A stretch of 13,737 nt of DNA, from NCBI GenBank assembly GCA_040758525.1, contig JBFLVQ010000198.1:1-13737 (forward strand), in the 5' to 3' direction. Positions 5,759-13,579 of this stretch are shown here, in pieces. The translations under genes were made by a program, and so were the position numbers. The notes below the pieces were generated by a model. That model made no database searches and was not told where the DNA came from. It saw nothing but the letters and a program-made list of their open reading frames with translations. The DNA comes from JBFLVQ01 sp040758525 (lineage in GTDB: Bacteria > Acidobacteriota > Blastocatellia > Chloracidobacteriales > JADJPF01). Positions within the stretch are counted from its first letter, which is position 1; every line of letters begins with the position of its first letter.

Positions 5759-7243
5759 ATGGCCTCTTCGCTGCCATTTGCGATCATATCATTGGATAGC
5801 ACCAATTCAGTTCCACTCTACAGGCAGCTTTATCAGGAGTTACGCACGGCGATCCTATACGGGAGATTGAAGGCAGGAAGCAGACTGCCACCCACACGTA
5901 TATTAGCGGATGAACTAGGGGTGTCACGAAACACCGTCTTGACTGCTTATGAACAGCTACTGGCGGAAGGTTATGTTGAAGGACAGGTTGGTTCAGGAAC
6001 TTATGTTGCGCGTACCCTACCAGACGAACTATTACAGTCTCGTAGTGTGCCAACCTGGACAAAGAAAAATCACCTTATGCGCCAATCCATATCAAAACGA
6101 GGTGAAAAACTGATCTCGGTATTACCTAAAATCAGCCAATGGAGTAACGCAAAGATGCAGGCATTCAGATACTGTTCTCCTGATCTTGCGTCTTTCCCTT
6201 TTGATATCTGGACACGTCTACTAACCAAATATAGTCGTAATCCCTCTTATGATCTATTTGGTTATGCCTATATGGCTGGTTATCCACGTCTACGAGAAGC
6301 CATTGCTTCATATCTGAGGTCAGCGCGTGCTGTTAAATGCGAGGCTGAACAGGTGATTATTGTGCCCGGCTCACAGATTGCCTTAGAACTTGCTACTCAG
6401 ATGTTATTAGATCCAGGTGAAGTGGCTTTAATGGAAGATCCTGGGTATTTTGGCGTACGTGGAGTCTTTATACGTGCTGGCATACGTATTGTGCCAATAC
6501 CAATTGATGCTAATGGTATTAGTATAGATGCTATTAGAAACAATCGTGATCAAGCACGTATGGTTTATGTTACCCCATCGCATCAATTTCCTTTAGGAGT
6601 AACGATGCCTTTGTCGCGGCGATTGGAATTGTTGGAATGGGCGAGTCGTTCAGGAGCTTGGATCATTGAGGATGATTGTGATGGTGAATATCGTTACACA
6701 GGTCGCCCAATCGCATCTTTACAAGGTCTGGATGGTGAGAACCGTGTAATTTACACAGGTACTTTTAGCAAAGTGCTCTTTCCTTCACTGCGGCTTGGCT
6801 ATATGGTTGTTCCTCCTGATCTAGCCAATGCTTTTATTACTGGTCGGGCAATGATCGATCTACAACCTGCCACAATTCCTCAGGCAGCACTAGCAGATTT
6901 CATTGAATCAGGACATTTCACTCATCATCTTAGACGTATGCGAACTCTCTATGCTGAGCGCCAGTCATTATTACTAGAAACTGCCCGCGCCGAACTGGGT
7001 GGATTACTTGAGATTGAGGAGCATGAAGCAGGAATGCATCTAGTTGGCTGGCTTCCCGAAGACAAGAATGATCGTAGCGTAGCACGTGCTGCCTCGCTTC
7101 ATGATGTGATCGCTGTGCCGCTCTCAATCTTTAGTTTGCAACCGATCACGCGAGGAGCTTTGATACTAGGATATACGGCCTTTAATGAACAGGAGATACG
7201 TACAGGTGTGCATCGCTTGAAAACTGCGCTTACCAGTATATAA
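5759..7243 (+). CDS. MocR-family transcription regulator (GntR HTH fused to class I aminotransferase-like domain)
   Basis: The 494-residue protein has the standard two-part MocR layout. Residues 15-86 are a GntR winged helix (PLYRQLYQELRTAILYGRL, LPPTRILADELGVSRNTV, then GYVEGQVGSGTYV). From about 125 to 490 lies a fold-type I aminotransferase domain. The PLP-binding residues are visible: IIEDDCDGEYRY supplies the Asp/Tyr pair, and YTGTFSKVLFPSLRLGY contains Schiff-base Lys338. Such proteins sense PLP-linked ligands (examples are PdxR, GabR, TauR, EhuR) and usually control the divergent gene and themselves. The start has AGGAG 7 nt upstream. No pdxS/pdxT or gab genes are adjacent; the divergent genes encode SnoaL-like and cupin proteins. 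It is therefore probably not a classic PdxR or GabR, and the effector is open. Confidence 0.93.
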   Translation: MASSLPFAIISLDSTNSVPLYRQLYQELRTAILYGRLKAGSRLPPTRILADELGVSRNTVLTAYEQLLAEGYVEGQVGSGTYVARTLPDELLQSRSVPTWTKKNHLMRQSISKRGEKLISVLPKISQWSNAKMQAFRYCSPDLASFPFDIWTRLLTKYSRNPSYDLFGYAYMAGYPRLREAIASYLRSARAVKCEAEQVIIVPGSQIALELATQMLLDPGEVALMEDPGYFGVRGVFIRAGIRIVPIPIDANGISIDAIRNNRDQARMVYVTPSHQFPLGVTMPLSRRLELLEWASRSGAWIIEDDCDGEYRYTGRPIASLQGLDGENRVIYTGTFSKVLFPSLRLGYMVVPPDLANAFITGRAMIDLQPATIPQAALADFIESGHFTHHLRRMRTLYAERQSLLLETARAELGGLLEIEEHEAGMHLVGWLPEDKNDRSVARAASLHDVIAVPLSIFSLQPITRGALILGYTAFNEQEIRTGVHRLKTALTSI

Positions 7244-7287
7244 CACTATCTTGTTAGCGCATGTCAGCTCACCAATAGTATAGAAAG

Positions 7288-7304
7288 CTAAACAGATCCT
7301 AAAC
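7288..7304. promoter_or_regulatory. CTAAAC direct repeat with 11-bp period upstream of the two-component genes
   Basis: CTAAAC at 7288-7293 recurs at 7299-7304, an 11-bp (one helical turn) phase. OmpR/PhoB-class regulators typically bind such head-to-tail half-sites, and this one lies about 57 bp before the regulator's start. Autoregulation is inferred from position and spacing only; two 6-mers can recur by chance. Confidence 0.35.
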
Positions 7305-7360
7305 GCGCTCCCCAGCACAAAGGATCAATAGTATTATGGCAAATAAGGAGAAGGCTGAGG

Positions 7361-8035
7361 ATGCGTATATTGATTGTTGAAGATGATCAGAAGACTGCTT
7401 CCTTTATCACTAAAGGGCTTCAACAGGCAGGCTTTGCTGTTGACCAGGCAGCAAATGGTGAGGAGGGTCTACATCTGGTGCTGACCGAGCCATATGATGC
7501 TGCTGTGATCGATATAATGTTACCCAAACTCGATGGTCTCAGTCTGATAGAAAAACTCCGACAGCAAAAAATCTGCACTCCTGTTATCATCCTGAGCGCC
7601 AAACGTTCGGTTGATGATCGTATTAAGGGCCTGCAAATAGGAAGTGATGACTATTTAATTAAGCCCTTTGTATTTGCCGAACTGCTTACAAGAGTACAAG
7701 TACTGATCCGACGAGCTAATAATACTCCTGAGCCTATGCATCTAGCAGTTGGCGATCTATCAATAGATCTTTTAAGGCGTCAAGTTACCCGAATGGAAAA
7801 AGAGATTGAACTGCAGCCCCGTGAATTCGCCCTGTTAGAATACTTGATGCGCAATGCCGGAATGGTTGTCTCGAAAACCATGATCATGGAACATATATGG
7901 AACTACAACTTCGATCCACAAACCAATGTTGTAGATGTGTTAGTTTGTCGATTAAGGAAAAAGATCGAATCAGGTTTTAATGAGAAGATTCTACACACCA
8001 TAAGGGGAGTTGGATATGTCCTTAAGTACTCTTAA
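7361..8035 (+). CDS. OmpR-family response regulator
   Basis: This 224-residue protein has a full receiver (1-118): acidic pair Asp8/Asp9, phospho-acceptor Asp51 in VIDIMLP, switch Ser79 and Lys101 in LIKPF. It is followed by an OmpR/PhoB winged helix (about 127-222), with LQPREFALLEYLMRNAG, then VVDVLVCRLRKKIE as the recognition helix, and TIRGVGYVL as the terminal hairpin. Length is typical of the CusR/QseB group. AAGGAG at 7345-7350 is 10 nt before the ATG. The sensor kinase gene begins inside its last codons, so the two are co-translated and form a cognate pair. Downstream genes for an exported protein and a PepSY protein on the same strand are the likeliest targets. Confidence 0.95.
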   Translation: MRILIVEDDQKTASFITKGLQQAGFAVDQAANGEEGLHLVLTEPYDAAVIDIMLPKLDGLSLIEKLRQQKICTPVIILSAKRSVDDRIKGLQIGSDDYLIKPFVFAELLTRVQVLIRRANNTPEPMHLAVGDLSIDLLRRQVTRMEKEIELQPREFALLEYLMRNAGMVVSKTMIMEHIWNYNFDPQTNVVDVLVCRLRKKIESGFNEKILHTIRGVGYVLKYS

Positions 8036-9482
8036 ACATATCTGGAAAACCACTGGCTTTCGACTGACGATCTGGTATTCTCTATTCCTAATTGCTAGCT
8101 CACTAGTGCTATTTGCACTAGCCTATTTTCTCCTCTCTTCCTCACTGCAAAAGATTGACCAAGAAGCGATTCAATTAGAGTTAAATGACTATGCTGCCAC
8201 CTTTCAAAGCGAGGGTTTGGATACCTTAATAGAAGAACTCAAAGCAGATCGAGCCGAAGGAGATGAAGATTTCTTTGTACGCTTGGCAGATTCGCAAAAC
8301 AGCACCGCCTTTCTCATTGTTCCAAGTCGCTATGCCAAGGAATTTGATCTAACTAAACTTGAAGAGACTGTCATTAAGGATAATGGACAATGGATATACC
8401 TGAACGCAAAGACTGGTGAGCATGAATTATCTAGAGATGCAGATGGAATTGAAATTGTATCAACCCATCTCTCGAACGGCTGGCAATTGCAAGTCGGCAA
8501 TAACACCGGGAAACGAAAGGCTGTCCTAGAGAGGTTTCGCAGTATCTTTGTGCTTATCATATTGCCATTGATCTTAATTGGTCTTGCTGGTGGCATGTTT
8601 CTATCTTTTCGCGCTCTTAGACCTATTCGTAATCTTATTGATGTGCTAAATCTGATTATTAATAAGGGTGAAACGAAAGCCAGGGCGCCTGTTAATCATA
8701 ATGGTGATGAACTAGACAAATTGAGTATATTGTTCAATACCATGTTAGGCAAAGTCGAGTGTCTTATTGATGGTATGCATGCAGCACTGGATAATGTTGC
8801 TCATGATCTGCGATCTCCCATGACAAGATTACGCGGTACTGCAGAAGCTGCGCTAAGATCCAATCAGCAGAACGAGACCTATCGCGAGGCACTGGCTGAC
8901 TGTCTGGAGGAATCAGAATCTGTTCTTACCATGCTCAATGGTCTTATGGACCTCTCTGAAGCAGAAACAGGGGTGATGAAACTAGAATTTAAGCCCCTTG
9001 ATATTAAACTCCTCATTGAAGATGTGAGTGAAGTCTATCAGTATGTTGCGGAGGAGAAGGAGATCACCGTTCAAGCAACTGCGCCGGAGGAGCTTTATGT
9101 TTCTGCTGACGCTAACCGCCTACGTCAGGCCTTGGCCAATCTACTCGATAATGCTATCAAGTATACACCCAATGGTGGCACAATAGTCATTGAAGCATTT
9201 GCACAAATGCAACAGATTGTAATTATTGTCAAAGATACAGGGATTGGAATTCCTCCTGAAGAGCACTCGAAGATTTGGGATCGTCTATATCGTGGTGACA
9301 AGAGTCGTTCACAAAGAGGATTAGGACTCGGATTAAGCCTGGTTCGCGCGATCATCAATGCCCATCAAGGAAGTGTCGATGTAATGAGCACTGTGAATGC
9401 AGGGTCTCAATTTATACTTCGTCTGCCTGCCAAACTAGATCACAAATACCAACTACCAGCTACTCTTGAACAGACACACTAA
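8016..9482 (+). CDS. Membrane sensor histidine kinase, partner of the preceding regulator
   Basis: The kinase has 488 residues from the ATG at 8016, chosen over a TTG at 8010 because AAGGGGAG (8002-8009) is correctly spaced; it overlaps the regulator gene by 20 nt. Order of domains: TM1 (about 17-40), a periplasmic sensor of roughly 135 residues (42-175), TM2 (176-198), HAMP (200-250), and HisKA with His263 in AHDLRSP. The ATP-binding domain shows the N box NLLDNAIKYT (375-384), G1 DTGIGIP (407-413) and G2 GLGLGL (435-440). All catalytic boxes are intact. Architecture resembles CusS/IrlS-type heavy-metal and QseC-like sensors. The periplasmic domain is acidic (RAEGDEDFF, LTKLEE) with no cysteines and no evident metal-ligand cluster, so the stimulus is unknown. 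Confidence 0.95.
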   Translation: MSLSTLKHIWKTTGFRLTIWYSLFLIASSLVLFALAYFLLSSSLQKIDQEAIQLELNDYAATFQSEGLDTLIEELKADRAEGDEDFFVRLADSQNSTAFLIVPSRYAKEFDLTKLEETVIKDNGQWIYLNAKTGEHELSRDADGIEIVSTHLSNGWQLQVGNNTGKRKAVLERFRSIFVLIILPLILIGLAGGMFLSFRALRPIRNLIDVLNLIINKGETKARAPVNHNGDELDKLSILFNTMLGKVECLIDGMHAALDNVAHDLRSPMTRLRGTAEAALRSNQQNETYREALADCLEESESVLTMLNGLMDLSEAETGVMKLEFKPLDIKLLIEDVSEVYQYVAEEKEITVQATAPEELYVSADANRLRQALANLLDNAIKYTPNGGTIVIEAFAQMQQIVIIVKDTGIGIPPEEHSKIWDRLYRGDKSRSQRGLGLGLSLVRAIINAHQGSVDVMSTVNAGSQFILRLPAKLDHKYQLPATLEQTH

Positions 9483-9507
9483 GCCCATTACCTAAAGTTG
9501 ATGAACC

Positions 9508-9521
9508 TTACAAAAATGTAA
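9508..9521. promoter_or_regulatory. TTACA-AAAA-TGTAA palindrome before the exported-protein gene
   Basis: TTACA (9508-9512), a four-base AAAA spacer and TGTAA (9517-9521) form a perfect inverted repeat. It lies 97 bp before the exported-protein start, in the 136-bp gap after the kinase. It may be an operator or promoter element for the downstream pair of genes. Short A/T palindromes are common, so confidence is limited. Confidence 0.35.
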
Positions 9522-9618
9522 TTTAGAGGAAAGGTTTTGATCAGGTTCTATCTGTTAGGCTCAATTCTGGGCAGTTTCCAAGAGGATTTATTCAAGATAA
9601 TCAACAAAGGAGAATGTT

Positions 9619-10704
9619 ATGAATGCAATCAAGCATATCACCACAAGTGTCTATGTAAGACTGGTGTTGGGCTTAGCCTTAGCAATGGTCTTTACACTCA
9701 CTGGAAAAAGTGATGAGCAAGGTCAGATTGACCTACAAGCCCAGAATAATTTCTGCTCTCAAACTGCGCGTCTGTTGTTTAAAGCCTGCAAGGCTGAGGT
9801 TAAGGACAACCTCTTTAAAAAGGAGGCAATCTGCATCAATATTTCGGACGCCAAGAAACGAGAAGAGTGTCTCAAGCAGTTAGCAGAAGAGCGCAAGGAG
9901 TCCAACCAACTTTGCCAGGAGATGCTCAATGGACGTCTAGCGGCTTGCAAATCTATTGGCGAGAATCGTTATGATCCTGATATCAGCCCTAGTCTGTTTG
10001 ACACTGACTTTACCAACCTTACTAAACCAAACCCATACTTCCCACTAAAGATTGGCAACCGCTGGGAATATCGTGGTGGTAATGAGGTCAATATAGTGGA
10101 GAATCTCAATCAGACGAAGCTGATTGCAGGCGTAAGATGTATTGTCGTCAACGATCAAGTCTTTAAGGATGGTGAGCTTGCTGAGGATACCGATGACTGG
10201 TTTGCTCAGGCTAAGGATGGCAATGTCTGGTACTTCGGCGAGGAGGTTAAGGACTTTGATAGTTTCAATGGTGATAATCCTAAAATGCCGGAACTGGTCA
10301 GCATTGATGGGTCCTTCAAATTTGGGCGTGAAGGCGACAAAGGTGGACTATTCTTTCTTATCGCGCCAAAGCCGGGTGATGCTTATTATGAGGAGTTCTC
10401 ATTGGGTAATGCTGAAGACATAACGGAGATCCTCTCTACGACCTACTCATTTGGCAGCAATTCCGAACTCGACCAATTCGTTCCACGTGCATTGGTGGAG
10501 CGTTTTTGTGCTGGCGACTGTATAGTAACAAAGAACTTTTCCCTGCTTGAACCAGGTATCTTTGCGCGTAAGTATTATGCCAAGGGAATTGGTGTCTTCC
10601 TTGAAGTAAAACCCGATACTAGAGAAACCATTCAACTGGTGGATTGTAATTTCGATCCCAGGTGTGCCAATTTGCCGAAGCCAGCAGTTCGTACACGACA
10701 CTAA
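9619..10704 (+). CDS. Exported Cys-rich protein of unknown function
   Basis: The 361-residue protein starts at an ATG with AAAGGAGAA just upstream. Residues 11-28 (VYVRLVLGLALAMVFTLT) form a signal peptide or membrane anchor; no lipobox cysteine follows, so it is periplasmic or anchored. Residues 45-112 are helical and charged, with six cysteines at 46, 57, 72, 84, 99 and 110 whose spacings (11, 15, 12, 15, 11) are mirror-symmetric, suggesting disulfide-linked helices. From about 139 a beta-rich domain starts with PNPYFPLKIGNRWEYRGG, followed by DDWFAQAKDGNVWYFGE and LLEPGIFARKYYAKGIGVFLE. I recognise this as a widespread uncharacterised extracytoplasmic domain but cannot give a number. It follows the two-component genes and precedes a PepSY gene, so it is a plausible target or accessory sensor. 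Confidence 0.85.
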   Translation: MNAIKHITTSVYVRLVLGLALAMVFTLTGKSDEQGQIDLQAQNNFCSQTARLLFKACKAEVKDNLFKKEAICINISDAKKREECLKQLAEERKESNQLCQEMLNGRLAACKSIGENRYDPDISPSLFDTDFTNLTKPNPYFPLKIGNRWEYRGGNEVNIVENLNQTKLIAGVRCIVVNDQVFKDGELAEDTDDWFAQAKDGNVWYFGEEVKDFDSFNGDNPKMPELVSIDGSFKFGREGDKGGLFFLIAPKPGDAYYEEFSLGNAEDITEILSTTYSFGSNSELDQFVPRALVERFCAGDCIVTKNFSLLEPGIFARKYYAKGIGVFLEVKPDTRETIQLVDCNFDPRCANLPKPAVRTRH

Positions 10705-10740
10705 AACAGCAAAATATAAATTTAGCGAAGGAGAACTACC

Positions 10741-11073
10741 ATGAGACAGAGGAGAACAGGGCAGATCATAGGTTTGATAATTGGTTGTTTGGTTGTGCTT
10801 GTCTTGATAATCCCTAAACTCTCTATAAAGGCTGCAGGGAGAGCTAATGAGCAGCGCCAAGCAGCTATTTCGAGCGAGCAGGCAATCCAGGCAATCAGAA
10901 CTGCTACTACTGCTAAGCCTGGCAATGTGCATGCAATGGAAATAGAGCATGAAGCTGATAAGACGATCTGTGAAGTTGCGATTATCGCTCACGATGGTAA
11001 GAGTTACGAGGTTGAAGTAGATATTGCAACTAACACCGTGATCGAAATTGAAGAAGATGATAATGAAGATTAG
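10741..11073 (+). CDS. Membrane-anchored PepSY-domain protein
   Basis: This 110-residue protein has a single N-terminal membrane helix (IIGLIIGCLVVLVLIIP, 9-25) and an extracytoplasmic PepSY-like domain. The latter shows SSEQAIQAIRTATTAKPG (44-61), VHAMEIEHEADKTICEVAII and GKSYEVEVDIATNTVIEIEEDD. PepSY domains are small protease-inhibitor or regulatory modules often encoded beside two-component systems and envelope proteins. The tail is very acidic (EIEEDDNED). AAGGAG (10728-10733) lies 7 nt before the ATG and the gene follows the exported protein by 36 nt, so they are probably co-transcribed. Its role as a modulator of the kinase or of a metal-binding envelope process is inference. Confidence 0.85.
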   Translation: MRQRRTGQIIGLIIGCLVVLVLIIPKLSIKAAGRANEQRQAAISSEQAIQAIRTATTAKPGNVHAMEIEHEADKTICEVAIIAHDGKSYEVEVDIATNTVIEIEEDDNED

Positions 11074-11087
11074 GTGTCAAATTGGTG

Positions 11088-11113
11088 CTGGTAAACTATC
11101 TAAGGTTTACCAG
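11088..11113. terminator. Hairpin between convergent PepSY and anti-sigma genes
   Basis: CTGGTAAAC (11088-11096) and GTTTACCAG (11105-11113) form a perfect 9-bp stem with an 8-nt loop. It fills most of the 40-bp gap between two convergent stops and touches the anti-sigma stop codon. A bidirectional terminator is likely from position, although neither side has a strong U-tract. Confidence 0.6.
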
Positions 11114-12049
11114 TCAGTTCTTAATCACACTAAAGGTATAATCTTCTTCAGAGTCATTATCAGCAGGTAGTCCTGTTAAGGTAAGTATGTAATCTTCTTT
11201 GGCAAAGACACGTGATGGTATGGTAACAAAAACAGATTTACCTTTATTAGTCTGCTTAAGGGAAAGGTTATCACCACGCCAAACACGGTGTCCTTCAATA
11301 GTACGTAGTTCCGCCCGATAGTTCTTATACACATCTTCCCTAACCAGTTTTAATTGCAATTGAACGAAGTAATCGCCAGAGGGGAGAATCAGTGGTTGAG
11401 AACTATCGGTACTTCTTGATAGCAATGGATTCAAAACAAATGCAACAACTGCTGGCGTGGGAACAGTAACAGGCCGTTGTTCTTGTGGCTCTTGATTAAG
11501 TCTAGCACCATGGTTCTGCTGGTCAGTCAATTTTGCCAAAAGTTGCTCATTACGTGCCTGCTCTTCGGCAAGCTGTCTGTGTAGCGCGGTCTGCTCGATT
11601 TGAAACTGAGCGACCTGGGCTTGCAAATGCAGATATTTTGTCAATAGCCAGGTAAATGCTACAACCATTACCAAGCTTGCCACCAGCGACCATCTTAATG
11701 CAGTTTGAGGAGAATTAAAGAACGTGCCTAAGCGCTGCATTAATGATGGCTGTTGTGGGCATGGTAGCGGCTCTGCAACTGGCTCGACAACCTTTATTAA
11801 AGCTTTGGCAAATTCCAAGCGTTGCCGGTTTTGAGGAAATTTAAGGAAGCGTTGTTCAAATTGTTGGCGCTCATGCTGAGATAGTTCTCCCCTAATATAT
11901 AGGTCTATCATCTCATCTTCGGCAGCCAATAATAGTTCATAAAAATTGTCATCATCAAAATAGCGCTCCTCGAATTTACACTTCTCATCTTCGGACAACT
12001 CATCCAAGATGTATTGAAACATTGGCTGCTTATCTTCTGGATGATTCAC
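11114..12049 (-). CDS. Membrane anti-sigma factor, partner of the adjacent ECF sigma factor
   Basis: The 311-residue protein has an N-terminal helical cytoplasmic region (11-88) with ILDELSEDEKCKFEERYF, LLAAEDEMIDLYIRGELS and ERQQFEQRFLKFPQNRQRLEF. This is the anti-sigma-like domain common in large ECF clusters; it lacks the His-Cys-Cys zinc ligands of classic ZAS domains. One transmembrane helix follows (119-139), then a coiled coil (142-180), a Pro/Thr/Gln linker, and an extracytoplasmic beta-rich domain (about 200-311). The start is GTG at 12049, with GGGGAG (minus strand, 12058-12063) 8 nt upstream. It lies 51 nt after the sigma gene in the same orientation, the normal sigma/anti-sigma arrangement. 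The signal sensed by the outer domain is unknown. A truncated paralogue of its N-terminal domain lies at 13232-13513. Confidence 0.85.
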   Translation of the reverse strand: MNHPEDKQPMFQYILDELSEDEKCKFEERYFDDDNFYELLLAAEDEMIDLYIRGELSQHERQQFEQRFLKFPQNRQRLEFAKALIKVVEPVAEPLPCPQQPSLMQRLGTFFNSPQTALRWSLVASLVMVVAFTWLLTKYLHLQAQVAQFQIEQTALHRQLAEEQARNEQLLAKLTDQQNHGARLNQEPQEQRPVTVPTPAVVAFVLNPLLSRSTDSSQPLILPSGDYFVQLQLKLVREDVYKNYRAELRTIEGHRVWRGDNLSLKQTNKGKSVFVTIPSRVFAKEDYILTLTGLPADNDSEEDYTFSVIKN

Positions 12050-12100
12050 CTCTAATACTCCCCAGCTATAAAAGTAAGACGCTAACCCATATCTTTTATT

Positions 12101-12736
12101 TTAACAGTTTTTACCCTCATCTTTCAGGCAACGTTGGACACATTGTTCAAGCTTTGCTCTTAGTCGATGCATCTTAATTCTCAGATTGTTAAGTTGGACA
12201 CCCAATTGTTGTGCTAATTCTTGTCGCTTCTCTATACCCACACGCCCTGATTCACTATAATACTCCATAATCAGTTCTCGGCTATCACGAGGAAGTCGCT
12301 GCAAACAACATTCAAGACATTTAAGGCAAATCTCCTGATGCTGTTTTTCTGCTTCCTGCTCGACTAATTCTCGTGGATCTACAAAAGGCTGCTGTTGCGG
12401 TAGTTGGATATCAATAATATCTGCCTCGCGTCCAGATTTGCGCCACTGTTCTCTTAATACATTATGAGCTACACCAAGAAAATATTTGGCTGGATTGTCT
12501 GCACGGATCACTTCACCAGCATCAATCTTACGTATAACACGATTGATCGTCTCATCGGCGTACTCCTCAGGAAAGGCACATCCACGATACTGAAAAAATT
12601 TCGTAAGCTTGCTACGAATTATCTCATATTCGAGCGCAGCACGTTGAATGTCAGGATCAAGTTGCTGCAACATCTTGTTCAATGCTTCTTGAGTTAAAAC
12701 CCATTCCTTATAGTAGGGCCAATTCGAGCTGTTCAT
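12101..12736 (-). CDS. ECF-type RNA polymerase sigma-70 family factor
   Basis: The 211-residue protein has region 2 at about 32-103, including PEEYADETINRVIRKI and NPAKYFLGVAHNVLREQWRK (core binding and -10 recognition). Region 4 is at about 140-200: CLQRLPRDSRELIMEYYSE, then KRQELAQQLGVQLNNLRIKMHRLRAKL as the -35-binding HTH. There is no region 1 or 3, as in ECF factors. It is rather cysteine-rich: Cys137, 140, 143 and 144 sit at the start of region 4, and Cys199, 203 and 211 in the tail. GGGAG lies 7 nt before the ATG. The next gene on the same strand is a membrane anti-sigma protein, so activity is probably released by an envelope signal. Targets cannot be told from the window. Confidence 0.92.
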   Translation of the reverse strand: MNSSNWPYYKEWVLTQEALNKMLQQLDPDIQRAALEYEIIRSKLTKFFQYRGCAFPEEYADETINRVIRKIDAGEVIRADNPAKYFLGVAHNVLREQWRKSGREADIIDIQLPQQQPFVDPRELVEQEAEKQHQEICLKCLECCLQRLPRDSRELIMEYYSESGRVGIEKRQELAQQLGVQLNNLRIKMHRLRAKLEQCVQRCLKDEGKNC

Positions 12737-13217
12737 GGTCCCGCTCCCAAAATGTCTAACACACTGATACTTTAGATTTTTTAATAATTCAGTACTCTCC
12801 TAATAAACCGGAAAGCAGCTCTAAAGAGAGTTTGCGCCACCGTTCGATATTCTACCTCTTGATCTGCGTCATCCATATATATTAATACGCGTATGATTTG
12901 AGCGTTTTGCTTCAAAGGTATGTCTTTATGTATATGTTTAGGGAACCACGAAACTACCCGCCTGGCTCGTTACCGGCAATCCAGCAATATTTTCTCATAA
13001 ACTGACTCTCCGGCGAGGAATAGAGTAAAGATACCATATCCTAAGGCTTGTCGTGAACCCCCAGGATGGGAGAAAAGAAGGGATAGCGTAGTCAGGATTA
13101 TTATCCTTCTTTCTCTTTCAAACTCTTTTACGTTCTGATTTAGATTAATGTTTAGCTCACCTGCTCTGATATTCGAATAGTCCTGTAATTAATCTCCTTT
13201 TTTGTCACTATCCATTG
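12737..13217. other. Gene-poor region upstream of the ECF sigma gene
   Basis: About 480 bp with no confident gene. It must hold the promoter of the minus-strand sigma gene and that of the plus-strand truncated paralogue. Visible items are a possible 31-codon minus-strand frame at 12781-12876 and an imperfect hairpin at 13070-13115. I see no IS end, tRNA or clear operator. Confidence 0.5.
13070..13115. repeat. Imperfect purine/pyrimidine inverted repeat
   Basis: GAGAAAAGAAGGGAT (13070-13084) is complementary to ATCCTTCTTTCTC (13103-13115) apart from two single-base bulges, enclosing an 18-nt loop. It could be a terminator or 5' leader structure on either strand. There is no nearby stop codon upstream to assign it to. 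Confidence 0.35.
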
Positions 13218-13231
13218 AAGGGGGTAGTGAT

Positions 13232-13513
13232 GTGGGTCGCACTAGCAATAATAGATATTTACTGGGAGAAATGACTGGGGTAGAAAAGAGTCAATTTGAA
13301 GAGCAGTATTTTACTAATAATGACTCTTTCGAGATGTTGCTTATTGCTGAGGAAGAACTAATAGATGAATATATAAGAGGTACACTGCCACAAGAAAAAC
13401 AGCAACAGTTTGAACAGCATTTCTTGTCCTACCCCCAACATAAACAGCGCGTAGAGTTTGCTCGCACACTGATGGAATGGGTATCAAGGCAAAAGTGGCG
13501 ATGGCGTTACTGA
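13232..13513 (+). CDS. Truncated paralogue of the anti-sigma N-terminal domain (no membrane helix)
   Basis: The 93-residue product aligns along its length with the N-terminal domain of the anti-sigma protein at 11114-12049. YLLGEMTGVEKSQFEEQYF parallels YILDELSEDEKCKFEERYF, EELIDEYIRGTLPQEKQQQFEQ parallels DEMIDLYIRGELSQHERQQFEQ, and FLSYPQHKQRVEFARTLMEW also matches. It ends where the paralogue proceeds to its linker and membrane helix. I start it at GTG 13232, which has AAGGGGG (13218-13224) 7 nt upstream and matches the paralogue's N-terminus; a longer TTG start at 13202 lacks a site. It is either a soluble anti-sigma/decoy or a decaying 3'-truncated gene. No frame after 13513 restores the missing part. 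Confidence 0.7.
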   Translation: MGRTSNNRYLLGEMTGVEKSQFEEQYFTNNDSFEMLLIAEEELIDEYIRGTLPQEKQQQFEQHFLSYPQHKQRVEFARTLMEWVSRQKWRWRY

Positions 13514-13579
13514 TAAGTGCACAAGTAAAATTACCTGCCAGTAATCAAGATTAAGCGTAGTAAAGCTATTGCTTGCCGC

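Noticed and set aside
5784..6062. Minus-strand 92-codon frame inside the MocR gene
   Set aside because: It overlaps the conserved GntR HTH region of the MocR protein and has no motif or ribosome site of its own.
10447..10992. Minus-strand 181-codon frame opposite the exported-protein and PepSY genes
   Set aside because: Long but low-complexity (Ser/Cys/Leu-rich), spans two real genes with good ribosome sites on the other strand, and shows no domain.
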